The notes beneath the pieces are model-generated. The model made no database searches. It was not told the DNA's origin and was given only the letters and a program-made list of their open reading frames with translations. This document shows positions 24,093-36,700 of a stretch of DNA of 64,000 nucleotides, one piece after another. The stretch spans positions 1-64,000 of the forward strand of contig VWZL01004604.1 of NCBI GenBank assembly GCA_013396915.1, given 5' to 3'. Every line of letters begins with the position of its first letter. Position 1 is the first letter of the stretch. This DNA comes from Stercorarius parasiticus (lineage: Eukaryota > Chordata > Aves > Charadriiformes > Stercorariidae). The position numbers were made by a program, and so were the translations under genes.

Positions 24093-27000
24093 TCATATTT
24101 ACATAGTCTACTGGAAGCTTAGGTGCTCTCATGCAATCTTTAAATGGCAATATATTTAAAAACTTACACCCCTGAGTAGCTGCAAATGTGTGTGGACATA
24201 GAGCACTCCTGACAGAAGCTGCGTGCCCATTGCACACGTTGGGTTTTGAGGTGGCTGTTTGTTAATTGTTCCTGCTGTAGCAGTGACGGGTCTTCAGCGC
24301 TGGCCTCGGCAGCGGGAATGGGAGCACCGGCGCAAGGGACGGGAGTGATTTCCTCCAGTGTGTGTTTGGTTAGGGCATCCCTGAACAGCTGAATACATCA
24401 GGACCCTTGATTTTTAGGAATTACTGGAGTAATCTCATAAACTTAAATCTACTTTTTAGTCATCTTTACTTTTTTCCCCGCAAGAAGAAAGGCAGTAATA
24501 TGTCCCTTAGAGAAGTGCACCTCTCGTTCGTTTCAGTTGAGGTTTCTGGAGAGTCGTGGAATTGAACGTGGGCCAAGCAAAACGGAAGTTGCCCCAAGTA
24601 TTCCCTTCATCCTTCTCAGTGTGCTTGGGCAGAAGAAAAACGTGCAGCTTCTTGTATCTCATTTGGTTGAACAAATAACGTGTCTTCAGAAAAAGATCCT
24701 TGAAGGTAGAGTATCTCTTTATATTTCAAAATATAGGCAAAAAAGGGGTTTGTATGTGAAACTGCTCTCTCCAATTCCAGCATTTTTTTCTTCCCAAGTT
24801 CTATTCAACTTCCATGACTTGCGATTGAATAAACTGAAATTACAAGCTTCCTACTGAGATGACATTTTGTCATGCATTAGAAATTGTCAAAAAGGAGCTT
24901 ATGTTCATGAAAATATCCTGATGCGTGAGATATAATTACATATGCCTTAAAATAAATAGCTTTGGATGTAGGCACTGCAGCTTAACCTTTTTTTCTCATC
25001 TTAGTTCTTGTGTAGTGTACTGGGCAAAGCATTGTGTGTGAGAAATGAATCCTGAAGGATTTCAAGACCTCGGGAGCCTCCACGGCACACTGCTTTTAAT
25101 GAGACGCGCTTTTGGTAAATGGAAGCAAAACCAGTTTTTGGGTATGATGGAAATGGTGCCTGCGGATGGGATGAATTCCTGTGAAGCGTAGGCTTATTTA
25201 TACTTTATCTAACATCAGCGTGAAGAACCAAAATAAGATTTGCCACAGTGATGTCGTGGCGAAGTACAGCTTGGGCCGTGAGGTGACGAGGAATACGGCT
25301 GCAATAGAGGGGGTAAATTGCCTCTTTTTGTGCAGACTGTTTCGAAAGGAGGCCTGTGGACAGGTGGCTTGTGTGTCCTGTGTTTTCCTGTTCCTGGTGG
25401 GTTTGCTCCTCTGGAATTGTCTCCCTTGAGGGTGTCTCATTCCCTGTACTCGAATGTGGTGTTAATGAAGTTCATCTGTGTGTGTTCTGGTGCGGTCCAT
25501 GAGATGGGCTACGAAGGCCTCAGAAGGAATACGTTATCACACTGCTTGCCGAGACACTTGATGTGTTACTGAGGAAAAAGGCTTTCATTTTTCCTCCCCC
25601 ACTTGAGTAGATGACAGAGCAGTGACGTAGTGGAGTTCAGTGTTGGGTTTCTCTACTTTGCATTTTAAGCAAACCGTAAGTCTGTGAAATAAGCCTGATG
25701 GTGAGTTGTTGGGGGGAAGTGGTTGCAATTAGTTTCGAGGTAATGTTTCTGATAACGTTGCCTCCATGGTGAAGCTGTCTCTGGCTGCTCGCCGTGCTTC
25801 TGCATTGCTGCTGTACAGCCGAAGTTTTTCGGAGCCTGGAGCAGCAGCACTGGAAGAACCTTGGGTGGATGGATGGCCGCCTTTCAGAGGTCGTGGTCAT
25901 CGCTGCGGGTGCCGTGCTGTGCTGAGGAGCAGTTGGTAGGCAGTGGGGGTTCCTTGTGGAGGCTACAAGGAGGGCAAGGGGCCGAGCAGTGCAGGGCCAG
26001 CCTGCCTGGTGCAGCATCCGCCCCAGCTCCGCTCCGCTGCTGCCCACGGGAGCCAGAAGGCTCTTGTGCAGGAAAAACTGGAGCTCCTGAGAAGAGACAC
26101 CTTTTGTGAACAGCGCTATGAACGCACTCTTTAAACAGAGGTCTGTTGTTTCTGCTGTGAGTACTCTGGCTATGTAAAAGCATAACTCATCGGAGTGTGA
26201 GCAGGGGCCTCCCTTGGTCACAGCAGTGACACAGTGTCCTAGTAATAAGCAATTCAGAATAGTAACTTTTTTATTGACTTTTTAAATGGGAAAAAAAAAA
26301 TCTGGATTGGTTTTATAGATTCTAAGTGCATTGGCTTCCCAGGGATAGCACGTAAAACTTTAAATGACGATTAAAAAGTCCAGATAAGGAAGCATTTCAT
26401 AAATGAAAGGGCCTGCATATCTACTTGTTGTGGCATAATAACAAAATTAATAGGCTGTGGTTCTCAGTAGGTCAATAGATTTTTATAAAAGCTTGCATTT
26501 TAAACCTGCTTTTAATGAGTTATCAGCATATTTTGGCCACTATTACTGACACTGAGTAAACTCTAGTTTTAATGTAAAATTAACGTAAAGACATTTAAGG
26601 TGGTTTATACTAAAATGTGGGTCTGAGGGAGTGAAGAAATTTGAGTTTTATATGTACGCCGATTCAGAGAGCTCTGTCTGTCCTCCGCCCCCGCTCTCTG
26701 GTAGAGCGAGTGGGTGTTTTACGGTCTGGCGAGGGATGCTGCTGCTGCAGGGGGTTCGGCCTCCCCAGTCCTTGCCGCCCAGACACTGCCCGCGGGGAAG
26801 GGACCATAACCATCTCCCTGGGTTCATATTTTCAAGATCCGTGTTGTGGGCTGGCCATCGGAGGGCGCTGTGTAGTGGTAAATGTAAACTCAAGGTTATC
26901 CTCTGTTTGTGCACAGATTCCATTTTCCTGGGAAGTAAACATGGACTGTGAGCCCCTCAGCTGCTGAGCAAAGCCCTTCTGCCGCCACAGCAGCCTTCGC

Positions 27001-28309
27001 AGCCGCGGGGACACCGCTTTCGCGGGAGTTACGCTCAATGGATCTCTGGTGCTGTGTTTTGTTTTGAAAATATAACCAGGCATGATAGGAGTGCCAAATG
27101 AGCTTACCTTTCAGAAGGGAATAAAATGAATATCTTAAGATGTTACGGGAAGAAAGAGTGCACCACTGCAGCTTCTAGGTTGGAGTTGCGTCTTCAGACA
27201 ATGAGAGGGTCAACAGGTTATAATATTTATCCTTTCTAACCCAAATACAGCTCATTATGCAAGGTGCACTATCTCCAGAGGTGCTGTGAGATCCGGAGGC
27301 CACGTCGGGGGTTGTGGGACTGGGTGCTGTTATCTTTATCCGTGGCATGCCTGTGGGTGATGCTGCGCGGAGCCGAAGAAGGCATCTGCTGCGGGGCTCT
27401 GCAGCCGCTGGGCGCCGGTGTTGCAAGGGCTGCCGTGGGTGCAGCCGGTTTGGCAGCTGGCTGATTTCAGCTGAATCAGGCTAAACCAACAGCCTCTCAG
27501 TCCCGGGGGATTATATGGGGCCAAGACCTCCTGCTTAATTAAACTCAGTGGCATATAAACTGGGACTTTCCTGAGAGAGTGGGAAACCTCCAGGCCTCTT
27601 CATAGCAGCGAGGGACAGATTGTCTACTGGCTTTGGTCAATAAAAAGTTGTGGGTGCAAAATCAACGTGCGGTAGTAGCTTGGTTTAGTTACAGTTTTGT
27701 AAATTTTGGTGTCGGTGAACAGAGAAAATCTCTCTGTTATAAATGTCTTCATCTTTTGCTTTCATTGCTACTTCCTCTTAAATGTTTGTTTTAATTGTGT
27801 TGAATAAGAGAATTTTACTGTAGCAGTAGAAGAAATGCTACTAGGCAGCTCTGTCCCCTTTTAGAAAGAAATGAAGTGTAATCTTGTAAACACTGTTATT
27901 TTCGGTAAGCTGGGTAAGAATGCAGTGGCAGGTTGGGTGACTTCTCAGACTTGAAAGGAATGTGGTTTTACTGCTGGCACACTCAGCTCAGCTCAGGACT
28001 TGAGCTGTTGCCATTTCATTATTACAACCTGCCAGGGCTTTTACCTTCAGCCAGGGCTGGAGCTGGAGCTTTCAGAAGTGTTTAACCTGCTGCCATGCCG
28101 GCTTTTTCCAGCATGGGGTTCTTAAACTGCTCCCTTCCCCTGCTCCCTCCGTCTCTTCCTCTCCCCTCCCATAAAGAAGGAAGAAAACCAAAACCTTAGG
28201 AAAGAGATTGTTTTCTGCAAAGAAGCACCAATTTACTAGTAATTCACTTTAAAATAAGAGATGTGGTTAAATTACACAGGCCTGCAAGCTAACTGTAGTT
28301 AAAATAGTT
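24093..28309. other. Non-coding DNA, no gene recognised
   Basis: Mixed composition; GC-rich islands at 25790-26090 and 27290-27460 lack high CpG density. Frames of up to 194 codons on opposite strands overlap and carry no family motif. Confidence 0.55.
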
Positions 28310-28360
28310 TAAAAAAAAACAAACCCAAAACAACAAACCACCAAACCAACCCAAAGCCCA
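28310..28360. repeat. A-run followed by A/C-rich low-complexity tract
   Basis: A9 followed by CAAACCCAAAACAACAAACC and CCAAACCAACCCAAAG. It looks like a decayed poly-A tail of a retro-inserted sequence, but no body is recognisable upstream. Confidence 0.85.
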
Positions 28361-31300
28361 ATGAAACACATCCAAAAACTTGATTCTTGAAATGTGTTAT
28401 GAAATGTCTGTCTTCCAGATAATGTCTTGACTGGCAGCAAACTCAGCGTGTACATTTGTAATTGCTCATTTTTTCCTCCCTCTTGTTCTTTTAACCTTAA
28501 TTCCTGTGCACTGGCAGGATGTAGATATTTGTCAGAATCCTGATTTCTAGGAGTTAGGAACCTTGCCTGTAACAAAAGAAATAGCTACGCTTCTGAGAAC
28601 ACTGGCAGGATATGAGGAATAATTCCATGAATGAGATGTTGTTTGCAATTAAGCTATAGTACCTTATTTTTGTCCCCAGCTGCATGGATTAGTGTTGTTT
28701 TATTGGTGTCATGCTAACTCAAGACAGGTTTTTTTTTTTTAATGTAGTTTCTCTGCTGGAAAAGAGCAGAATTGTTCAGAATGGTACACAATCATGCCGT
28801 CCTCTCCTTTGGCAGTTCCCCGTCTCGAATAATCCTGGCTTGAGGAGGGAAGTACACTAACATAATCTGTGCTTTTCTGTGTGTGTTTTTAATTGAAAGC
28901 AGTTCAAAGTCTCACTCTTAAGCATCTTGATGTCGATGATCACACTGTGTTGATGGCAGGATTTTGGAGAGATAGGAGTGATGAGTAACTCTCAGCAGAA
29001 GGTGTCCTGGGATGACATCCTCATCGACTGTCCATCTGGTAACTGGTGTGGCGGGGAAAAGCTCCGCTTTTGGCCTCTTCCTGGTGAGACTGGGCGCGAG
29101 GTCCTGAGCACGCTGCTCCGTGAGCCGTGGTGGGTGTCCATGCGCATGTCAGGCGCTCATCCCTCTGCTCTTCTGTTCCTCTGCGGGGCGAGTTGTGGTT
29201 GTGTTTAAGGTCTTCGGAGGATGAAGAAGCATTTTATTTGCCAAGAATGAAGTTCTCTGGAAGACAAACTAACAGCAAGGAAGAAGCTTTTTGGGATATG
29301 TTGAAGGGAGGAGAACCAAAGGAATTTTTTTGGTTTTGTGCTCTGCTTGCAGTCCTCCTCCTCTATCTGTTTATCCAGTTCCTCTGATGAGAGAGAGAAT
29401 GTCAGGTCTCCTCCACGCCATGGAGTAACTTACGTAAACTGTCATCAACTTCTGAAATAAGTCAACAAAAGTATTTAACTTTTTAATCATTGAGAAATTA
29501 CAATAGAGACATTGCTGCACAATCTCAGTATTTTATTTTTTTTCTGCTGAACACTAGCCAGGCTTCGTTTTTTCCTAGCTTTTGGTATGCCTATGTGATT
29601 TCTACTGCTAAATGAAAGCAGATACGTTTCACTCAAACTTTCTTGTCTGTTTGAACAAACTTAATAAATGACCATTTATTTTCTCCAAAAAAATTTCTTG
29701 GCTGATATTTTCACCACTCCTCCTTATGGCCAGCGAGTGATAAGGCATTCTGGCCAGCGTGTAATGGAAACCGCAGTCTTGCAGTCATCAGATCCTGATT
29801 CTGCTGTGTCCAAAAAGAAATAATAGTAATAAAAAGTCTGAATGAAAAAGGATTGACTTTCTATTATAAACAGATTGCCTTGCTTTCTTGGTTTTGAATT
29901 CAGAGGTACAGATCTGGTCTCTGAAAGGTCCTTGAGCCTGAGGTCCCTGGAAGCTGGGAGGTAATACCATTTTGTTGTTGCCAGGTTTTTGCCTGTATCT
30001 TATTTTCTTTAGTGTTTGCTTTCAGTCGGTATAGAAAGGCGTTTGCTGGCCCAGTTGTACCTTTGACTGGTGTATCTACACTTGTGAGTTACAGGGACCT
30101 GCTGGGTAAACTCGGTCCGCTCCAGAGCAGACGTGCTCCCCGGGTGCTGCCACCCAGTTGTCCATGAAGTGGAGTGGGATCCGCTTGGCAGTTTTAGGTG
30201 GGGATCACTGGAAAGCTGCTGTCGTTGCCCAGATGTTGAGAAAGCCTCGAAGCTTTGGGGGGTGGGGGGGTGGCGTTGCACCTCTTGCAAGGGTTTCGAT
30301 GTGTGGCCTTTAGGGTCAGGGAGATCATCATCTCCAATCTCGGCTGGCATTGTGTGTCTAGTAGATCACGGAGCATCACTCAGATGTGCTACTAAATACC
30401 GAATTATTTCTAAAGCTTTTCAGTCCTCACACAATTGTCAAATGGCAAAGTCTGAAGGTGTTAGAGAGCTAATTCCCCGTTGTGGCGTGGGAGTAGTGGA
30501 GGGGAGGTGGCCGGGTGGTCCCAGCATGCTAGCTCTGGGCCAAGTGGAGGAAGATGAAGTCTCCACAGGTTCTGGTGTGGAAGAGGAGTGTCAGGTTTTT
30601 GCGGTGGGAAGGAGGCGGCCAGGCTGAGGCTCATTGGTGATGGAGACAGCCCAGGCATCTGGAAATGAGGCTGAAAAGAGGTCCTTTAGCCCAGTTTATT
30701 AAAATGAACTGAAACCTGGATTTCTGGGTTGGCTGTAGTGCCGTGGCTCCCTCGTTACCCTGATTCCCTACTCCTGGGGAGGCTGGGGCAGGCACAGCTG
30801 AGTGGGCTAAGGGCCTTCAGCTGATGGTCATCTGCTGCCACCTGTGAGTCATTACCTGTGGGCAGTGCCCGTGTGCCACCCCTGTTTGGCAGAGGGACTG
30901 GAGGCTGCTGCTGTTAGGTGGTGGCTTCTGGAGCAGCCAATATGGATCTAGTGGATTTGCACTGCTGAAAGGGAGGTCCTGCTTTCTCCTGTACATCTTG
31001 GGACCTTCAGTGAACCAGTACAAAGGGCTACTTTGCAGGCAGCTGCCCGTTCCTTTGCTGGGCTGTTGAATTGCAGTAGCTGCTGCAGAGGTGATGAGAC
31101 TTAGAGGTAAGGGGCAGGAGCTGCTGGGGTGGGGGTGGAGGGGGTGTATGAAGAAGGGAGGGCAGGACATCTGCTATTTGGTGGCTGTGAGCTTTCAAGG
31201 TGGCTGTCCGGGTCTCATGAATCCAAAGCTTTGGCTGGAATCCTGAACCTCATGAAATCCGTGGTGAGTTTGTCTAAAGGCAGCTCATCGGTAGCCTTCT

Positions 31301-33609
31301 GGAAATGTTAAATGGACGAACTCCCTAGCAAACAAGTGGAGGAAATAAAGGTTTCTTGAGTTTGCCTGTGATGATGTTTGTGGTGACGGGAGTGGTGAGA
31401 GGGACACATGGTATGTGGACAAAACCACACGTCTGTCCTTTCTGCATGTGCTAATTTAGCCTTATTAACAAAGCAACAGAATCGCTGCTGTGGAAAGAGC
31501 AAGCGGCAATGTACTTGCTTAACCTCTGTTCTCAGTAAGATGATGTTGTATGTATTATAAAATATTGGCTTAGCCCTTCGTTATAACTGTTGAGCCAAAA
31601 GAACTTGAAAATACTCTGTTTCGGCCAAGTCTTGCTTTAGTGAACTAAACGACAGCTGCAGATGGTGTGGAATACTTAAATGGCATATATGCAATTTCAT
31701 TTTATAGCTGTGGTAATGTTGTAATTGTTTAAAGTCTCGGTATTACTAGGCTCTCCTCCCTGGCTTTGTGTGTGTTTTTTTCCCCTGTCTTTTTTAAAAT
31801 GCAATCTTAGTGCTAATGTTGACATGCAAACGGGTCAGTAGATAGACACCTGAGGAGCTGGTAAGCCCCTACGCTGGCTGAGAAGTGGGTTCGGGAGGAC
31901 AGAGTCCAGGCTGGGAAGCTGCGTGCCCGAGGAGGTGTGTGCTGTGGTGGGGGAGCTGCTTCACTCCTTATGTTACCTGTCCTCGGGCAGGACTGTCTGT
32001 TGCTCCCTGTAACTCTCTAACACTCAAAGTACTAAGTATCTAGAGCTTTTGGGGTGGTTTTTGCAGTTATTTGTAATTTTTCTTATTGGAATGCCAAAAA
32101 TTAAGTGTTGTGTTTGTATTTTTAAGAAGTACGTCAGTACTGTACATTGCATTGTACTGAGTAGGGAATTTTCCCATTTTTAATGGCTGCAAAGATATTT
32201 AAACGCGTCACAGTCTAGGCATTGTGGAGGTGCAGTTACTTATCTAAACTTGTGGAAACTTCTTTGAATCTCATCAAGTTACTGACTGAACGGAAGTTAC
32301 TGACTCTCCTTATGGTTAGGATACGTTTGCCACCTATGACAAAAATGGTTGCCCTTCAGATGCGATTTATTTTTTGGTGTATGAAAGGAACTAAATTAAC
32401 ATCTTGTTGCGGCCTGAGTGGGGAGGCTGGATGGCTTTGCCTTCCTCTTCCCCTTCCTTAGCTCCAGCTGTGATCCCTCCCTGCCCTTTGTGCTGGCACT
32501 CTCGTGATAGGCGAATTGATACGGGTTAACCAGAAAGGATTAGAAATAAGTCACAGTCTAGGACAGGTTTGCTTTCTGCTGTCCCGGTGAGTTGAGTTTG
32601 CCTGTGATGCAGTCATACAGTCCTGCGGTTGTCTCAGGCAAGCAGTGGGGGTGTGTGGTTGGATGGGCGGGAGAAAGACCTGTATTTTCACCCTTGCTAT
32701 CTGTTTTGGTTTGGTTCCATCTGGTCAAGTCTTGTCACTTAATGTTTTGTTCCTCATTTCCAGTGTCTATAGAAAAAAGTTAACTCCTGGAGGTCAGGTA
32801 GGACATAACAAACACAGTGCTAAAAGTTCACGTGCAAGTTCAGCCAGGATTTTGGGTGAAAGATGCCTGCTCCTGCAGCCTTGGCCTGAGGAGGCACTTC
32901 TCATTTCCGTTTCGTGTGCAAAGGAGCTTTGCGGTTTCGTTGTCCCTTGCAGGGTAGGCTGGTCTCAACCATGCTGTGACACACCTCTGTCCTGACAATG
33001 TCCTTCACGGTGACTCACCGGTACTTGCCGTTTGAGCAGAGGCTTATTAGACAGCACAGTAAGTAGGATGAGTCATGTTTCCTGTCTTCTCCGTTGGTAG
33101 TACCTCCCTGCCTCTGAACCTCATGGTCTTACCCAGCAGGAGGGCTTGCTTCTGCTGTATTGTCATCTCCTCTGCTAGATCTTCTGCTAGTTCTCACCCG
33201 CAGTTCTGGTGCTAATCGTCTCTAAGAGTAATGGTTGATTAGAGACTCATAGGAGATGAGTCCAAGAGCATTCTTCTTAAAAACTAGACATTTCTAGGGT
33301 ATTAGCAGCCTGAGACTACCACAGGTGTTTCTCCTTCCTCACAAGCTTCTTTGTGGTTGTAACCATAACCGGCTATTTAACTAACACTAGTCTTTGCTGT
33401 GTTGTCGCTTCACTGAAGTCGTGATGAGGAAGAGTTACAACGTACACTTTGGGTAGCAATTCTTTTTCAACTTATCGAAGAAATACACTCTGTTAACTTC
33501 ATGGGGTGCTACCTTTAGTAAGCCCAGAACGTTTTACCTGCCGTGTATCTCTTTGTGCGTCCGTTCCTCAGTTTGCAGTACTGTTCAGCACTGGGGCAGA
33601 GTGGTTGAG
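28361..33609. other. Non-coding DNA, T/G-rich on the + strand
   Basis: No exon or interspersed repeat recognised. A G-rich patch (G6TG7TGG) is at 30257-30271. A short duplication around TGGCCAGCG lies at about 29728-29760. Confidence 0.55.
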
Positions 33610-33745
33610 GAGTCGCTTTTGAAGACCCAACTGGACGGAGCCCCAGGCCAGCTGGTCTGAAGTCGGTGTTGACCCTGTGGCCACAGGAGTTTGACTGGAG
33701 ACGTCCCTTCCAATCCAAATTACTCAATGACACTGATGTCTCCAG
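33610..33745 (+). mobile_element. Degraded CR1-family 3' fragment (tentative)
   Basis: CCCAACTGGACGGAGCCCCA, GTTTGACTGGAGACGTCCC and TTCCAATCCAAATTACTCAA follow the order of old CR1 tails (an ACTGGAC step, then GGTTGGAC...GGTCCCTTCCAACC). Divergence is high, so this is less certain than the others. Confidence 0.45.
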
Positions 33746-36700
33746 GCCTGCTGAAGTACTGTAACAGATGTATAGTTTCTCAGAGCATGTTTTTTCCACT
33801 TCCCAGAGTTTATTGTATTCTAGGTTTGTCATGTACCTTGGTTTATCCTGCTGATTAGGAGGTGGCTTTGAGCTGACTGACTGACTGATGATTTTTTGAG
33901 TGCTTTCTGACTGTAACAGGTGTCAAAGCCACCTTTAAAATAGCATCTCCTTTGGCCAGTGACCGTTTGCTCAAGGAATCAGTGGAAGGTTTTGTTTGAT
34001 TTGTTGGGCTTCCTCGTCGGGCTGGCTGTGTACCTGCGCGAGCGAGCTGGTGGGGTACCAGTGACGTGTCCAGACTCCAGGTGGATGCTTGTTAGTGACC
34101 TGGGCAGAAACAGAAACGGGCATAACCTGGCCACCAGGAAGGCTGGGCTAAAGGTTTGAAAACCAGACGTAAACGTGGGGGCCAGTAGTGTTTCAAAACA
34201 GCCTTTAATAGAAATAATGGGCAGTTAACTTGAATGGATTTCTCTCTTTTTTTAAGGTAACACTACATATGTTTTTTCCATATTTTTTTTTCCTTTACTA
34301 AGTGGATTACCCTGATGGTGCTGTCCTGTTGCCTCTTTTATCCAGAAGGCATCTTCTCATTCTGTGGTCTAATTAGCATGATAGAGAAGCTCTTCCACCT
34401 TCCTCCCCTGATTTGAGGATGTAATTTCATTTGCACCTAATGCAATGGAGGGCCCGGCTCCCCCCACGGGGTGGTGGCTCTGCCCATCTGGGACCCCGGT
34501 AAGGGGAGAGGTGGGAGCGGCAGGGAGGGCCCGGCAGAGCTCCTGTCCTGCTGATGCTGGGCTAGCCAGGCCCGGCCGCGGTCAGAGCTGCCATTTCCAG
34601 GGACGTCCTGCAGTTGAACCAGAGGTCGTGTGACGTGAAGCTGCACAGTCAGGTTCTGGTTTTGTCTTACTAGTTTATATTGTAGTTTAAAAGTCAAATG
34701 TTGTAAAAGAGGCTGCTGCTAAGCGGTTACGAGCTGGGTGTGGATTCCCTGCGAGGTCATTAGTCACCGTAGGCCTGCACGCTCTTAATGCGAGGTCCTG
34801 GGAGAGAGAGCCTGTGGGAGCCATCAGAGCCACGGGGCCTTCTTAACTAGCAGTCTCAAAGTCCTCGGAGTTCAGATGGTAAAGTTTGTGTCTTAATGTG
34901 TTTTCAAGTCTTGTGGAGATCTTCTGGTATCATGTGCCTACCTATGTTGCTTTTTCCGTAGAATATTGTCCAAACTTTGTGTTGGAACTGGTGCATATTT
35001 TAAAGCATTTCAGTCATTGTCTTTTGATTGACTGACACTGTTATTAAAGAAATGCCTCTGACGCTTGCATTAATTAATTTAGCAAAATTTTTTATTGTTC
35101 TCTCATCCTGCTGACATTATGAAAATTTCCCTTTAATCTGTTGTGCTACTGTCAAGAGGGCTGATTTTTTTGTTTTAGATCTGGTCAGTTCAGTTCTGAA
35201 CTGTTGGTAGCTGCGTTCGTTCTTCCTCATTTCGCTCCAGTGAGGGATGATCTGAGGTAGCTCGGCGGAGGTGACCGTAACCCGTGTGAGTGTGTGCTGT
35301 GCTTCACAGCTCCCAACGAGCTGGCCCACCTACTGTGGGAGGGATGGAGGTTTTCTTTCAGGTTCCTAAAGCTTGCACAAGAAGCAAAGCCATCGACCCG
35401 CGTGAGAGGGGGCTCAGGGGCGAAGGGAGAGCCGCAGCCTGGGACTGGTGGGGGGTCTTGCAGAGCTCCGAGACCCCCTGGGGCTCCAGGCTGCACATGC
35501 CGGGACTGCAGCGTTTGGAGAAGGGACTGAGGGCCCTCAAATGGGTGTCACTCGTCAGGCTGGAGCACACATGCCGATAGTGTTTGATAACGCAGGAATG
35601 CACTACGGCAGCACTCTGTGTCATTGCTAGCGTTGCCGTGGAAACCTGAATTTTAGCACCATCTGGTTTCGGTGTGTTTGGCGCTCGACATCCTGATGTT
35701 TATCAGAGAGGCAGGGCTGCAGCCCATGTCCGCCAGCCTGGGGTTGCACGCCGGGCCCGGCAGACATCGTGGCTGGCGCTGCGGGGTGCCTGGTGTGCCA
35801 TGGCTCCCCTCGGGAGGTCAGACCCTCTGCAGGTGTGTCCCGGGCTGGCCTTGCTGTCCAAGGCGCCTTCTGCTGGCTCATGTCCTGGGGTGGGCTGGGC
35901 CCGCCGTGGGCTGCGCTGGCCCCGAGGCCTGGACATGGCCCTCAGCTGGGCCGCAGCAGGGCAGAGCTCACTGGGAGCCCCATCCCTCGCCTGAGCCCCC
36001 TCTGTGGCTGTGCAGAAGACAGACTGTGGGGCAAGAACCTGTTCTCAGGAACGTGTGCTGTGGTTTGGTTGTGCTAAGGGTGGTATCTCTGAAAATGCAG
36101 GACCTCCGTGTGGAAAAAGCCGTCCACAGCTCTTATCCGACTTCCTGAGTTTTTCTAGCTCTGGCGTTCACGTAAGTCATGTGTTTGCCTAGCAACAGCT
36201 TTTTTCATTTTGAGGCTCTTTCTGTTTTTCTTCCTGCCGGGTATGGCGGTCTCGTCTCCCTGCCTGTGACGGGGGCGGTGGTGCTCTCCTGCCCTGTGCC
36301 TCTGGTGTTGGTGCCCGGCACCGGGCGGGGACCGGCGGCCGGGGCACTGCGGTGCCTGGGGATGGGTGCAGTGCTTGACCTTTGGATTTAGCATCTGATC
36401 TCTGGTTGCAATCTCTGCTCTTTATGTCATCTTAGATAAAGGTGGTGTGCATCACGCTTTTCAGAAGAGATTTAAGACCTTCTCCACTGTTAAGCTGGCC
36501 ATTAATGTTGTGTAAGCGCGTAGTCTAACGTAGCTTAGACTGAAACTTAATTCCTGCTTTACTGACACTAAAGAGATTTTCTTTTTGGACAAGAGTCTCC
36601 CAGTCAAATGTGAAGACATGGTTATTGGTAAGTGGAAGCAGAGAATGATCCGCACTACGTGATCACCTTAGAAAAGCTTTTTCACAGAGAGATTTCCCTC

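Noticed and set aside
25637..26221. 194-codon frame on the - strand
   Set aside because: Low-information composition, no domain, and overlapping frames of similar size on the other strand.
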